NCBI GenBank assembly: GCA_020796225.1
Contig: CM036760.1
Location: 4,396,501 to 4,460,500, forward strand
DNA from: Arion vulgaris
Taxonomy: Eukaryota; Mollusca; Gastropoda; Stylommatophora; Arionidae
DNA: 64,000 nucleotides
Direction: 5' to 3'
Shown: positions 11,388 to 22,704 of the stretch, piece by piece
Layout of the letters: each line of letters opens with the position of its first letter
How positions within the stretch are numbered: position 1 is the first letter of the stretch
Translations under genes and position numbers: made by a program
The notes under the pieces: model-generated
What the model was told of the DNA's origin: nothing
What the model saw: only the letters and a program-made list of their open reading frames with translations
The model's database searches: none

Positions 11388-12434
11388 GATGTGTGTATAG
11401 TTTGCGAAAACATTATTCCACGAATTGCCACACAAACATTTCTCAACAATCCGCTGCTGACTATTGGGGATAGTCCATGACGTTTGATTCTCTTACCATA
11501 TGACTGCTTCCATTGTATTTAATATTACATCACAGCATGAGCAAAAGTGTGTGCATTTCTAATGAAAATGTGTAATTTGTTTTATGTGTATTATACGTAG
11601 TATATATGTGATTTTTGTTCTTTCGTTTTCAACAATAGAAATATACGTCATTTTTTCTGTCTTTTCTCCCATTCCGTGATTCCTCTCAGCGTCAGATTTA
11701 TAGTACGCTCATGTGTGCATATTGTCTTTCACTGCCTCTGTTATTTCTGTGGAGCATCTTTTGCGTTGACGATCTGTTGCCTTGTTTCTGTTCTATCCAA
11801 GTAGCATTGTATCTACTGCATCGGAACAGCTTTACCCTTTGAGACGCAGTTTGTTGGTAATCTGTTATTGTGTCCGAACTAATTAATTTACAATTTCTTG
11901 AGGAACTTTAGTACTGATGTTGTACACATTTTGTCACTGATGTCTTCATTTATAAATCTGTTTCTTCCTGATACTCCATCACTCTGCGTAGACTACAGTA
12001 TCTCTGTCGTGACAAGCGTTATTCTATCGATTGATTTCAACGTCCAGGTTTGGCATAACCTTGGAAGATCGTGTTGTACAATGCTCTTTTATCGTTCACT
12101 GATTGATTTGACCATCATCACTGCACTTCTGTGAGCAACCGTGTGTGCTCCGAATATATTTCTTACACAGGAAGATCTTAGTCGTAGTTTTAACGTTCAT
12201 TTTGACATGATATAAACGTAAAAAAGAGATTTCACAAATACACAACATCCTCTATAGCTAATTGGTGTAGTATGTTCTCTGGATTCAATCAGAAACGTAT
12301 AATGGTCACATTGTCCGGTACTCTTATTCCCCTAATATCCTTCAGTGGTTAATGAGTTGATGCTCTTTACAGAACATCTCACATAGACACCTACTTGATA
12401 TGCAAGGTGACTATGCACAATTGGTATCTTTTTG
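11388..12434 (+). other. Probable SALL 3' UTR / downstream flank
   Basis: AT-rich non-repetitive sequence after the TGA. I see no canonical AATAAA here; gatataaacg near 12210 is only a weak variant signal. No other gene or known repeat is visible. If transcription continues, the 53-bp minisatellite that follows would be part of the UTR. Confidence 0.45.
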
Positions 12435-13085
12435 CAATTCAGCTACCAGGTCTAACATTCATCGTATCTTGGTCTTATTTTCTGCCCTATTCAGCTACCA
12501 GGTCCAACACTCATCATACCCTTGGTCTTATTCTCTGCCCTATTCAGCTACCAGGTCCAACACTCATCATACCCTTGGTCTTATTCTCTGCCCTATTCAG
12601 CTACCAGGTCCAACACTCATCATACCCTTGGTCTTATTCTCTGCCCTATTCAGCTACCAGGTCCAACACTCATCATACCCTTGGTCTTATTATCTGCCCT
12701 ATTCAGCTACCAGGTCCAACACTCATCATACCCTTGGTCTTATTCTCTGCCCTATTCAGCTACCAGTAACACTCACATGACCCTTTTGGTCTTATTTCTT
12801 GCCATTCAGCTACCAGGTCAACATTCATCATACCTTGGTCTTATTCTCTGCCCTATTCAGCTACCAGGTCCAACACTCATCATACCCTTGGTCTTATTCT
12901 CTGCCCTATTCAGCTACCAGGTCCAACACTCATCATACCCTTGGTCTTATTCTCTGCCCTATTCAGCTACCAGGTCCAACACTCATCATACCCTTGGTCT
13001 TATTCTCCATTAGCCCGTATCATCAATGCTAGCCAGAGTCCAACACTCATCATACCCTTGGTCTTATTTCTGCCCTATTCAGCCT
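12435..13085. repeat. 53-bp minisatellite, about 11-12 copies
   Basis: The unit runs from cagctaccaggtccaacact through catcatacccttggtcttat to tctctgccctatt. Inner copies are nearly identical; copies at 12760-12840 and 13015-13140 have small losses. 53 is not a multiple of three, so all three frames rotate and the apparent ORFs are artefacts. The array is about 1 kb past the SALL stop codon. Confidence 0.95.
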
Positions 13086-13359
13086 ACCTCATGGTCTCAG
13101 CACTCAACACTCATTACCCTTGGTCTTATTTTTCTGACCTTGGTATATATCCTTCAATGGTTGTCTTTTCAAGCTTCCATGATGTTGTATGTGAACAAAA
13201 GACATTTTCCCCCCAAAGAAGTAGATCTGGAATGACAAAAATCAGTGTTATTTTTGTTCCACAACATGTAGATGTAAATTTAGAATGAACGCTCTGATAT
13301 GCTTGTACGAGTATGTATGGCTGCTGTAGAAAGCGAGCTAGTAGTGGACCAGGCTGATA

Positions 13360-13530
13360 TTTAGGTTTTCCAAGAGAGATAGCACGTGGAAGCGATTCAA
13401 GTAATGGTCAACACTAACCAAACTTCAATAATACCATTATCTAATGTAGCAGTGCTTGAAAAATAAACAGTATACTTGAAGCCAAAGAAAAGTAGTAAGG
13501 AAACATGGAGATAGAAGTCAGTCACTGAGA
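13360..13530 (+). repeat. Dispersed repeat R2, copy 2 (5' part)
   Basis: The segment from tttccaagagagatagcacg through gattcaagtaatgg and aaccaaactt matches the order of landmarks at 39430-39500 (gagagaggacgtg, gattcaagtaatagtgg, aaccagactg). It leads directly into the array whose monomer is the R2 3' end. Confidence 0.5.
13462..13467 (+). terminator. First AATAAA downstream of SALL
   Basis: This is the first canonical polyadenylation hexamer I find after the SALL stop, some 2.1 kb away and inside an R2 copy. Whether it is used cannot be told from sequence. Confidence 0.2.
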
Positions 13531-14300
13531 GTCAAACTGAGGAGAAGATCGGAGCACGAATTTGTTCGATGTGCAGTGATGATAATCTGATGATTAAACT
13601 AAAGTGAGAGATCAAACTGAGAGATCGGAGCACGAATTTGTTCATGTGCAGTGATGATAATCTGATGATTAAACTAAAGTGAGAAGACAAATTGAGGAGG
13701 ATCGGAGCACAATTTTTCGATGAGCAGTGATGATAATCTGATGATAAACTAAAGTGAGAAGACAAATGAGAAGATCAGCACGAATTTGTTCATGTGCAGT
13801 ATGATAATCTGATGATTAGAACAAAGAGAAGACAAACCGAGGAGAAGATCGAGCACGAATTTATTCAATGTGCAGTATGATAATCTGATGATTAAACTAA
13901 AGTGAGAAGACAAATTGAGGAGGAGAGCGGAGCACGAATTTGTTCGATGAGCAGTGATGATAATCTGATGATTAACAAAGTGAGAAGACAAACTGAGAAG
14001 ATCGGAGCACGAATTTGTTCAATGTGCAGTGATGATAATCTGATGATTAAACTAAAGTGAGAAGACAAATTGAGGAGGAGAGCGGAGCACGAATTTGTTC
14101 GATGAGCAGTGATGATAATCTGATGATTAAACTAAAGTGAGAAGACAAACTGAGAAGATCGGAGCACGAATTTGTTCAATGTGCAGTGATGATAATCTGA
14201 TGATTAAACTAAAGTGAGAAGACAAACCGAGGAGAAGATCGGAGCACGAATTTATTCAATGTGCAGTGATGATAATCTGATGATTAAACTAAACTAAACA
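13530..14300 (+). repeat. 77-82-bp array derived from the 3' end of R2
   Basis: Roughly ten copies of a unit containing agatcggagcacgaatttg, ttcgatgtgcagtgatgat and aatctgatgattaaactaaa, then gtgagaagacaaa. The unpaired R2 copy at 39793-39870 has gagatctgagcactaatgg..ttcgacgtgcagtgatgatg..ctaaactaaac, so the monomer is the R2 3' end plus a short joint. The last copy ends ttaaactaaactaaac, the natural R2 terminus. Confidence 0.85.
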
Positions 14301-14446
14301 TTTTCTCATTATCATTTAATTAGGCAATAGTCAACCATTTTTTAACTATTTCAATATTATTTGTTCTTATTTGTGTTAATAATATTTTAAGAAAATCGGT
14401 ATGGTATTTGTGTGTAGTAAACAATGAACGCATCTAAACATAATCT
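14300..14446. other. Short AT-rich spacer
   Basis: Non-repetitive AT-rich sequence between the R2-derived array and the LINE-F stub. Nothing recognised. Confidence 0.5.
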
Positions 14447-14565
14447 AGTTAAGAGGAAGACCTAGAAGACGATGGGTGCATGATGTCATTAACGATCTGA
14501 GGATGACTGCTGATGACGTCGGTCAACTTGCACAGAGCAGAGAGTTTTCATGATTGATATCATGG
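14447..14565 (+). mobile_element. LINE-F C-terminal fragment
   Basis: Encodes RGRPRRRWVHDVINDLRM, then ..VGQLAQSREF, the typical C-terminal tail of non-LTR polymerase ORFs (GRPRRRW..DI..L..A.DR..WR). About 35 codons remain. Confidence 0.65.
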
Positions 14566-14689
14566 GAGCCAAGTTCCGGCAGGGACAATGTCAATGCACA
14601 AGGCACAATGTAATCTTACAGAAGTTAACAACATTTACTGATTAATGAGCGATGTCTTTGACAGCGTTGAAGAACATCGCATGAAGTAG

Positions 14690-14920
14690 GAGCTTCTTCT
14701 TCTTTGAACGCTCCATATCGACGACTGTTGATTGTTTGATTTGATCCTAAGAACGATTGTACGTTGTGCCAGTTATGCGCCTACAAGTAGGCCGCGAACC
14801 GATTTCTGCGCTGCTTTTTATTTACTAGGATAGCATCCCTAGGGCTTACATCAGTCGCCTCTTACGACATGCATTGTAGGTTGCAGTGGTACTACTCTTT
14901 GCTTCCTTAAGAAGTAGAAG
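14690..14920 (-). repeat. Dispersed repeat R1 (minus)
   Basis: R1 in plus sense runs from a ccggggctctcaaggga start through tacaaggcatgtcgtaagag, aagctacctagtaaat, cagaaatcggatgtgctgg, caacgtacaatcgctcttag and aacaagtggtcgatatgaag to an (AAG)n tail. This copy has all landmarks in reverse order with cttcttcttc at the left. The family behaves like a retroposon with a fixed 3' microsatellite tail; its origin is not known to me. Confidence 0.85.
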
Positions 14921-15212
14921 CAATGTTGATCTACTGAACAGTGGTCTATCACCCTGCAGTATGCTATGCAAAGAAAACGCAATACTGCTTCAACGTATGG
15001 AAATCGTATGATTGCTTTATGTTGTATGTACTATATGAAAGTGTCTAATAGTTGTTTCATTCATTCTAAATGCGCTTGCTCATGTGAAATTACTAAAGTG
15101 AGAGCTGTATCACATTTTGGTATTTTCTCTCGAAGAGAAAGTACAAACAATAAGGAAATTAAACATGGTCATATTATTATAGGGTGTATATATAATATAG
15201 TTCATGAAGTAT

Positions 15213-15435
15213 TTTGTATGTATGTATGTATGTATGTATGTATGTATGTATGTATGTATGTAGATAATGATTATGTCCTGTAAACATATTTTTTCTGATT
15301 GTTTACGGTATGTGAATACTTCGCTTGTACATAACCTATTTTATGAATAGTGTGTGTGTGTGTTTTTGACCTGACGTTGTGAGGCAAACACGATTCGAGA
15401 GAAGAAAGTGTGTGTGTGTGAGAGAGAGAGAAGTA
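15213..15435. repeat. Microsatellites (TATG)n, (TG)n and (AG)n
   Basis: A perfect (tatg)n run at about 15215-15262 is followed by short (tg)n at 15348-15363 and 15407-15420 running into (ag)n to 15431. Confidence 0.95.
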
Positions 15436-15639
15436 TGTTTTAATTTAGAGTTAGGCGTCACCTTCAATACACACAAAGAAGTCATTAGAAAAGATTAAAA
15501 GTTCTACAAAATAGCTTCACCATCTACAAAATGACTTCGGGGAACCTCACCCTGGCCTGTGAGAAACATATATTCTGAAGAACTGTTACGATGGCAAAGT
15601 TCAGCGGCATTTGATGATGACGATTTTTACAAAGATCAT

Positions 15640-15740
15640 CTCAGTAATTTCATCAATAATCCTGAGAGATTCCTGAAAAACAAGCAACGGTGAACCAAAC
15701 GAAGCGGTCTAGATTTGAATCTACACAACTCGAAGTAAAA
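15640..15740 (-). mobile_element. Decayed S3-like SINE fragment
   Basis: The ordered pieces ttcatcaataatcctgagag, aagcaacggtgaaccaaacg and aagcggtctagatttgaatc correspond to the minus strand of an S3-type tRNA-derived element (B box read as gattcaaatc). Related truncated copies are at 20400-20475, 29740-29880 and 54970-55060. Confidence 0.45.
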
Positions 15741-16030
15741 ATGTACAACCACTTTGTCACAACGACTATCCTTAGCTTTAACTAATATTCATATCCTTCG
15801 TTTCGGTGTCTGAGACTCGCACATATCACATAAAAGAGTGCGTACTGCATAACGAATAGTAACATTAATTTAAAAAGATAGCAACATATGAAACTCGGTT
15901 CCTAGTAAACTTTAAATTTAAAAAATAAAAGCTATTGTACTTATGAAAATTGGAACAAGCAACACTATTTAGATAGAACTAGGCAGTTTATATTGTTTCG
16001 ACTCAGAACTGGACACAACCGACTGAACAG
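15741..16030. other. No feature seen
   Basis: AT-rich, non-repetitive within this window, no credible ORF. Confidence 0.5.
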
Positions 16031-16032
16031 AC

Positions 16033-16960
16033 ACATCATCATCATCAGGTGCCGGCTGGCGTAAGCGATCATGGATTTCCACAAATCTCTGTCGTTGGTG
16101 TTTGCTATCAACTCAGATGTTGACGCTCTACCGTGCCATGAAGTCAGTCTGACCAAAATTTTCTCTCTCTGTCATCCCCGTCTCGTCTACCCTCGATTTT
16201 ACCGGTTGTCACAATGTGTTCTAAACCTCCCTCCTCATCACATGCAGGAAAAATGATGACTGAATCTTTTCTTATATTGACGATAAGCTTTCTCTGTCTC
16301 TTGATCTCATTCAGCACCTTCACTTTAGTCATTTTAGCAGTCCATGGGATTCTCATCATTCTTCTATAAAACCACGTTTCTTTGACCCCCAGAGATTTTG
16401 ATCTGTGTGGTCACTGTCCATGACTCGCATCCGTATGTCAGTATTGGTTCTATGTAGCACTGAATAACTTGCATTCTGATCGGGATTGACCAGGACTTGT
16501 TGCAGATAATGTTTCTAACATTTTCAGAAACAGATGTTACCAAGACTCGAGGTATTTAAATTGCTGCACTTGTCTTAGCTCAGGCCCATTTACTGTGATG
16601 GTTCATTCTGTCAAACTCTGCATTTTTGATATGATAATAACTTCTGTCTTCTTAATATTCAAACTGAGTCCTTTGTTGTTACTTTCTGTCACAACCTTAT
16701 CAACTAATTTCTGGAGCTCCATTTCATGTCTTGATCATCAGCGTATCTCAGGTTATTTATGATATGTCCTCCTACAGCTATTCCAGGAAAATCTTTTATA
16801 GACCTAAAATGCTTTCACAATACAGTGAGAACAGGTCTGGTGTAATACGCATCCTTGTCTAACACCCTTTTTATTTTCTGGAAAGTTCCTATCTTTTTGT
16901 ATATTCTTATAGCTGCTGTTTGGAAGCCTTGATGAACTAATAAAAACAACATACATCTAG
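16033..16960 (-). mobile_element. LINE-A, C-terminal half of reverse transcriptase with 3' end
   Basis: The minus strand encodes, with several frameshifts, the end of a non-LTR reverse transcriptase: the catalytic YADD box in LRYADDQD (codons at 16734-16745), the VNGPELRQVQQFKYL segment, then RMMRIPWTAKMT and the C-terminal GRRDGDDRERK..SWHGRAS region. The element ends at 16033-16048 in the family's fixed 3' terminus GGCACCTGATGATGATG. It would be membrane-free cytoplasmic/nuclear retroposition machinery in an intact copy; this one is dead. Confidence 0.88.
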
Positions 16961-17009
16961 AAAAACGGACTCATTGTGTAGACATTAAACATCAGCGAAC
17001 AAGAAGAAG

Positions 17010-18586
17010 AAGAAGAAGATGCGTACTGATGCGTACTGCAAAATAAAACGTAACATTAATTTTACAAATAATAACATATGAAAACTCTATGCATACTAAA
17101 TGTTCCATTAACAAAGAAACACTATTCTACTTATAAAATTGTAACAAAAAAAGTATGTTATTTCATATTGGTTTTTAATGATTGTGTCTAATTTATTACT
17201 TGCAACGTAGCCATTATCTTCAAAGCTGTCAGCTACTAGCAGTATAGAATAGAGCTGTCGATGAGTTTGACGTTGTCGTACACTTAACCAACTCCATTTA
17301 GCACCCCCAATAAATAACGCACTGTTTCCTTTACAGAGTCCAATGCGTGTTTGGTCACCATGGAAACGCTACATTTAAGAGAGGTATGAGCAGATAATCA
17401 CAGTGTAATTTGATGAATCTGATATCACATTATTTCCCATTTATTTGTGTGTGTTTAAACTGTCTTTCCTACCCGGACCTGATCTCCCATTTCTTTCTTT
17501 CTGCTTTCATAATAATAATACTGTTAGTTGAAGTTTTATTTACAAGGAGCTGTAGGAATGAAAGGGATGTTTGTGATTGTAAAATTAAAACATCTCTTTA
17601 TAGTCTACATTTTGTAAGCTTCCCACTCTTTTTATAGAATTATTTTCAATATGATATATTATCATGTGATTAGTTTGTGTGTGGTGGAAATGTGTGTGTC
17701 TGTGTGTGGTTTATCTGTGATCCAAATGTGTGTGGTGGAAATGTCTGTGTATGGTTTATCTGTGAATGAAATGTGTGAGTTATCAAAGGTTGAAATGCAT
17801 ATGTTTTTATGGGCATCATTAATTGAAATGTGCGTCTGTACGCATTATATGTGGGTGTGCAATTTATTTTGTGTTGTGTTTTAAGAGAGAGGTATCAGGG
17901 GAGAGGTGACTGTTTGTTTACTCTGCAAGGTTCGGTGTGAGCATATATGTCCTTTTCAAATTGGGTTAGCATGTTTTTCAGTATTTCTATATTTTATTAA
18001 AGTTAGTTGTTCCCATGTTTCTATTTGTACAATATTTATATATAAATTTAATTGTCATGTATATAACACGTTAGTGCTTCTACCTCTATAATAGATTTTC
18101 AAACAACATGTGTCTTTTGTTTAACTTGAATAACAGTTCTTTTTGTTTGCATATTGACTGGTTCTGTGTGTTATTGCTAATTGTGTGATGTATTTTCTGC
18201 GTTTTAATTTTGTACAGTAATCGGGTTTCTAACTTTTATGATTGTCTTGTGTGTCTGTCTACGTTAATAGTGAATCTAGCGTGTCTCATACTGTACAATA
18301 CAAGTGTTCAACTACTTAGTTGACTATAAAATGTCTATATTTAATTCTCTTTGTAATCTTTTTTTTTATATATATGTGGTGTGTATGTGTTCATGCATGT
18401 ATGTATGTTAGTGCCATTTTAAACAGTAATTTTCCCTGTGATTTTCAGAATATTTTGGGGGATTTTATTTTTCTCAGTTTTTAGCTGTTTTGTAGCATTT
18501 CTATTTGTGTTTTTACTTTAGTTGCTATGTTTATCTTAATTACTTATCAATTTTTTTTTGTTTATGAATGACTGCATATGTGTATA
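17010..18586. other. T-rich single-copy stretch, nothing recognised
   Basis: It begins with an (aag)n remnant at 16990-17012. The rest is T- and TG-rich (tgtgtgtggtttatctgtg and similar) with weak internal similarity around 17680-17790. Open frames are short and of low complexity; no protein family, RNA gene or transposon terminus was recognised. Confidence 0.5.
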
Positions 18587-18656
18587 TTAAAACTCTTAGT
18601 GGACCAGGGCATATTTGTTCGCCCTTTAGTGTAGCGTTTGGTCCACAAAGAGTTAA
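18587..18656. mobile_element. TTAA-flanked MITE, short copy
   Basis: The inverted ends ctcttagtggacc and ggtccacaaagag lie inside TTAA on both sides. Internal bases agggc..cgccctttagtgtagcg match the other two copies at 32324-32464 and 61914-62050, from which the middle is deleted here. TTAA target duplication is the habit of piggyBac-like elements; no transposase is present. Confidence 0.7.
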
Positions 18657-19128
18657 ACATCTGCAATATTGCAGAGACCATTATGCTTTAATTCCCATAT
18701 TGCTTCATCACTCATTTTTAAATTGTGTTGCAAATACTAGGAGAACGCTGAGCGCCTATTCCTAAATTATGCATGTAGTAGGCTAGACGTTTTGCTTAAT
18801 TATGCATATACTAGACTAGATTTTATGCTTCATCAGATTTCAGGAACAATCATTATCTAGTGCCAAAGAAAATGTTCACCAGATCATCATTTAAAATATT
18901 AAAGTCTCATTTTCAGAAATGACTGCTGTTTATGTATATTATGTTCATTCTTGTGTGTATTTTTTCCTTCTTACCAAAACCTCTTTGTATGTATATATAT
19001 ATATATATATAAACAAGTCACGAAAATGTGTGTTTGATTGCTATATATTTAGTATGGATGTATGTATGACCTTTTTCGTCTTTACAGACGGTCAATTGGC
19101 GTATAGGTATATGTATACATATTGATAT
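18657..19128. other. No feature except a (TA)n run
   Basis: AT-rich sequence with a (ta)n run at about 18992-19011. Two small tandem similarities around agacgtttt..gcttaattatgcat. No gene seen. Confidence 0.5.
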
Positions 19129-19295
19129 ATGTAGTGCTTGCTATGATATTGTTTACAGCACTATGATACCTTTGATACTGTAAGGTAAAGCAGAATTCAA
19201 GTATACAATATGTTGTGCTTGCTATGATATTGTTTACAACACTATGAAATCTTTGATACTGTAAGGTAAAGCAGGATTCAAGTATACAATATGTA
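19129..19295. repeat. Tandem duplication of an 82-bp unit
   Basis: Two adjacent copies of tg(t/t)agtgcttgctatgatat..tttgatactgtaaggtaaag..caagtatacaatatg with five or so differences. The source is unknown. Confidence 0.9.
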
Positions 19296-19785
19296 GTGTA
19301 AAAATCGTACAAAACTCATTACTTTTTTTTCCAACGTTCAGGCAAAATGATTGTGCTAGGATTCTCAGGTATCATAGCATACAATATAGATGTAATTGTA
19401 TGCTACATTTATATTATACGTGTTCTTGTGTGCAAAAACGTATGATTGTTTTATGTGTGAATGTATGTACATAATCCTTACCAACTCATTTTTGTTTACC
19501 TTGTCAGACAGTACTTACCAAGTGCAATCACATAAATAAAGCCGTACTGTAGTGACACGTATGTTGTTGGGACCTCACACAACTAAGATTTAGTAATGTT
19601 GATGGAGTAGTTCATCTTAATTTTCCTATTCTTAACGCGACGATTCGTATACTATTTTCCAGCTTTGTTGAATTGAGCGGGCTTGTATGCAGAGTGGAAC
19701 GATCATATTCTCCTACGATTGCTATGCGAGGGTTCTAACAGTTAACTTGCACCACACTAAACAAAAATTAATTCCGAGATGTTCA
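19296..19785. other. No feature seen
   Basis: AT-rich sequence without repeats shared elsewhere in the window and without a credible ORF. Confidence 0.5.
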
Positions 19786-20023
19786 TCTTATATATATATA
19801 TATGTATATGTGACCGTGAAAGTAACATATATATATATATATATTTGAGGAAAACCACGAAAACGATGGCTAGAAGGCATAGCAGAATACTGTCAATGAG
19901 CAAAAATAACAATCACCCAAGTCACCAGAACAGCGCAAGACAAAACAGAAAGTCACGACACTGACAACATCCCTGTCGCAGGGTGACGACAAAGAAGAAG
20001 AAGATATATATATATATATATAA
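19786..20023 (+). mobile_element. LINE-G 3' end embedded in (TA)n tracts
   Basis: (TA)n runs at 19786-19806, 19828-19846 and 20004-20023 surround a 150-bp segment. It contains caccagaacagcgcaagac and gggtgacgacaaagaagaag. The same end, with an (aag)n tail, is at 60262-60352. It fits the last codons of a LINE polymerase ORF (..RTAQDR-like), but the match is short. Confidence 0.5.
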
Positions 20024-20867
20024 ATACAAGAAGCTAAAATTAATTTATATTCTTGGTAACGAGATGTTTCGAGTTGAGAATTTTGATAAAAATCGTTTTA
20101 ACAATTGACTGGAATTATTTTGGTTACAGCAAAGCGTAATATTCATCAAAAATATATATTGTGTAAAGCGCCACATTTGAGACAAGCAATAAAAGGGTGA
20201 ACTCCTGGCGATGTCTTACATTGACATTCTTACATAAATGAATAATTATGTACAGTATCTGGATAGCAAACATGCAATATTCTCGCATAAAAGGATATTG
20301 ACTCCATTGTACATGGTGTCCCCATGTGGCTTTGTTACTCCCTCTAGAAATGGAAAGATGTATGTCTATTGTATTGCATAAAGAACCATTCAGTAGTTTT
20401 AGCAACGATCCTAGGAGATCTCCCCAAAAATATGCACTGGTGAACAGAACGAAGTGGCAGGGATTTGAACCTCAAATGATGGAATAACAAGTGACGAGTT
20501 ACTGTTTTACTTATCTATAAACGTGAACATGTTCTTCTATCTCTATCGTGCATTTTAAGGCTATTTTTTTTCTCTCAATAGATGCTGCAAATAGAGGGAA
20601 AAAATGCTTCAAATAAAATTGTTCTCAGTGCTGTTTATGATAAGACTGACAGTTTAACTTTGTGTGTGTTAGACTGACAGTTTAACTTTGTGTGTTGAAG
20701 TATGTGTAGTGACTGACAAGTGACTACTCTAGCAGAAGGTTGTTTTTTTGAATTTTTATGTGATTGTGTTTGATTGTCATACATGAATTTAATAAATGTT
20801 TTCTGAAAATTAATCTGTTATTGTGTATTTTCTTCTAAACTTGTGAGTTGGTTATGAATGAGTTGTT
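20024..20867. other. Mostly unrecognised; decayed S3-like piece at 20400-20475
   Basis: The piece tgcactggtgaacagaacga followed by agggatttgaacctc is a minus-strand B-box region as in other S3 copies. A near-perfect 28-bp direct repeat (agactgacagtttaactttg tgtgtgtt) lies at 20644-20695. No gene. Confidence 0.45.
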
Positions 20868-20930
20868 TACATCATCATCGAGTGCCGTGCCGGCTGACGT
20901 AGATCATCATGCCTGTCCACTCAGGAAAAA
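20868..20930 (-). mobile_element. LINE-A 3' terminus only
   Basis: catcatcatcgagtgccgtg and ccggctgacgtagatcat are the reverse complement of the LINE-A 3' end. The match stops after about 55 bp, as expected for a severely 5'-truncated insertion. Confidence 0.65.
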
Positions 20931-21424
20931 ATGCAATAGATTCTACCTGAGTAGGAATCTCCGCAGCATTAAGCCAGAGCCAACTATAAACTTATGGGCC
21001 TTCGGACTCAGGTAAGAATTATGGCAAATCAGACCACAACTACACCACGTGACCTCGCATTCCAGTATTGGTGTAAATAGATGAATTCATTTTAAAATCA
21101 ACACAGAATGCTAAATCGAAGTTATATTATGCAACAAGTTAAGTTTAACAATAAGGAATATCATTATTATGAATATTTTTACCAATAAATAACCACAGAC
21201 TCACAGAATTGAGTAACAGTGCAAAAGAGCTTGCAGTGTTCTATCAAATATATAGATTCAAGCCCCCGCTTTGATCTAGTTCAGGGATTCCCGGGTCAGT
21301 TGTCTGGCTTAGTTATCTAGAGTTTGCTGTGATTAGGCATAGCACTACCCGCCTAGAGTTGTTGGAGATTTCTGGGTCTGAAAAAAGTCGGGTGCTCTCC
21401 CCAACGCACACATAGGACAAAGAG

Positions 21425-21705
21425 TGAAAGCTCATCATTCCTGGGGTTCGACAACATTGATCTCCACAAATCTTTGATGTTTCTTATCATCTTAGATGTT
21501 CACGCTCTTCCGTGCCATGAAGTCAGGATATCCAAAATTGTATCTCTATGTCTTCCTCTGTCTCGTCTACCCTAGATTTTAACCGGTTGTGACAATGTGC
21601 TCTAAACCTCCCTTCTTCATCAACTGTCCAAAACAATTATGACTGCCCTTTCTTATATTGATGATACGCTTTCTCTGTGTCTTGGTCTCATTCAACACCT
21701 GTTGT
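21425..21705 (-). mobile_element. LINE-A 3' fragment
   Basis: The minus strand resembles 48600-48890 nearly base for base over the segment encoding ..RRKTIIN-like, the HIVTTG region and the C-terminal WHGR..MTS..DNKKHQRF. It contains frame breaks and lacks a clean TGATGATG end, where it has been joined to unrelated sequence. Confidence 0.75.
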
Positions 21706-21714
21706 TATTCATGC

Positions 21715-21985
21715 GTATCTGTTTGCATACTGAAAATCCTGGCATATCCTTTACAGGACGTAACCATCAACCACAGTAAATGAGTCCTTTATTTTCTAGG
21801 TCCCACTTATAAGTTCAGTAGTTTGTTATTGTTTTCTGAACGATGAGATCTATTTTTACCTTTTCTAAAAATCCAACGGACACGAATTTGCTTCCAAACT
21901 TGCCCACCGTGGGGTTTGAACCAGGTACGATTGGGTTTGTGATCGAGTTCACTACCGCTTGAGCTACAGACGCTCACTATATTAC
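21715..21985 (-). mobile_element. tRNA-derived SINE, family S1
   Basis: Minus-strand reading: head gcgtctgtagctcaagcggt (A box), ggttcaaacccc (B box), then cggatttttagaaaaggt, ttcagaaaacaataacaaac and gtcctgtaaaggatatgcc. A full-length but diverged copy; compare 41157-41400. Confidence 0.85.
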
Positions 21986-22126
21986 GGTTTGCATAATTTG
22001 CATTTATTCAAATTATTAGTCTAAACGGTTTAAAAGTGAAGAATTGACTTCATTGCTCAATGATTCCTTATAAAGATTCCAGTTAGCAGACATGGCACGC
22101 CATCTGCGGAGAGTGTTGCAAGAACT

Positions 22127-22250
22127 ACAAGCCCGAGTGGTTACCGGGACCCAAATTGGGGTGTAAAGAATAGAACCACTGTTACCTGCTACGCATGTAT
22201 AAGGGGTGACTAAGAAGATACGCGTGGGGCTAGCTACCCCACACCGTTAA
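22127..22250 (+). repeat. Dispersed repeat R1b, truncated
   Basis: cgagtggttaccgggaccca, aagaatagaaccactgttac and ctgctacgcatg match 37856-37930 and 55062-55140. R1b shares the rest of its body and tail with R1 but has a different 5' part. Confidence 0.7.
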
Positions 22251-22704
22251 AAACACTAGATGGCTACAGAAGGGAGAGAGAACTGAGTAAAGCTGGCTGA
22301 AACCGGACACATCGCGAACAATAAGCACCAGAGCTCCAACTGGTGCTGAAGATGTGATGTAAAGCACATTAATGCTGCATGAATCACACTTCCACATGAA
22401 TATAATTAATGTGGAAATCTGGTACATCGGTCTGGACTGTGATAAAGAGTGAGAGAGAGAGAGAACTCCGTAGTTTCAACAGTAAACCTTGAGATCTCAT
22501 GAAAAGATTCACATGTTATTAGGTCCAGATTCGAATCTATAATCTTCAGAACAACATGGAAACGTCTTAACCACCTTGCCATAGACACTTTCAAATCTCT
22601 AGACTATGGGTGTCATAACTCTATTGAAATGTAGAAGAATTTCTATTAGATGTAGCCCCCTTGATTTTGGAAGATTCTTGATTAAAATCAAGACGTTGCC
22701 AGAA
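22251..22704. other. No feature seen
   Basis: A stretch with agtgagagagagagagagaa at 22447-22466 and a possible decayed tRNA-like B box (gattcgaatctataatctt) near 22528-22546. Nothing firm. Confidence 0.4.

Noticed and set aside
12395..13288. Five overlapping ORFs of 77-163 aa
   Set aside because: They read through a 53-bp array in rotating frames; no start context, no codon bias, no known domain.
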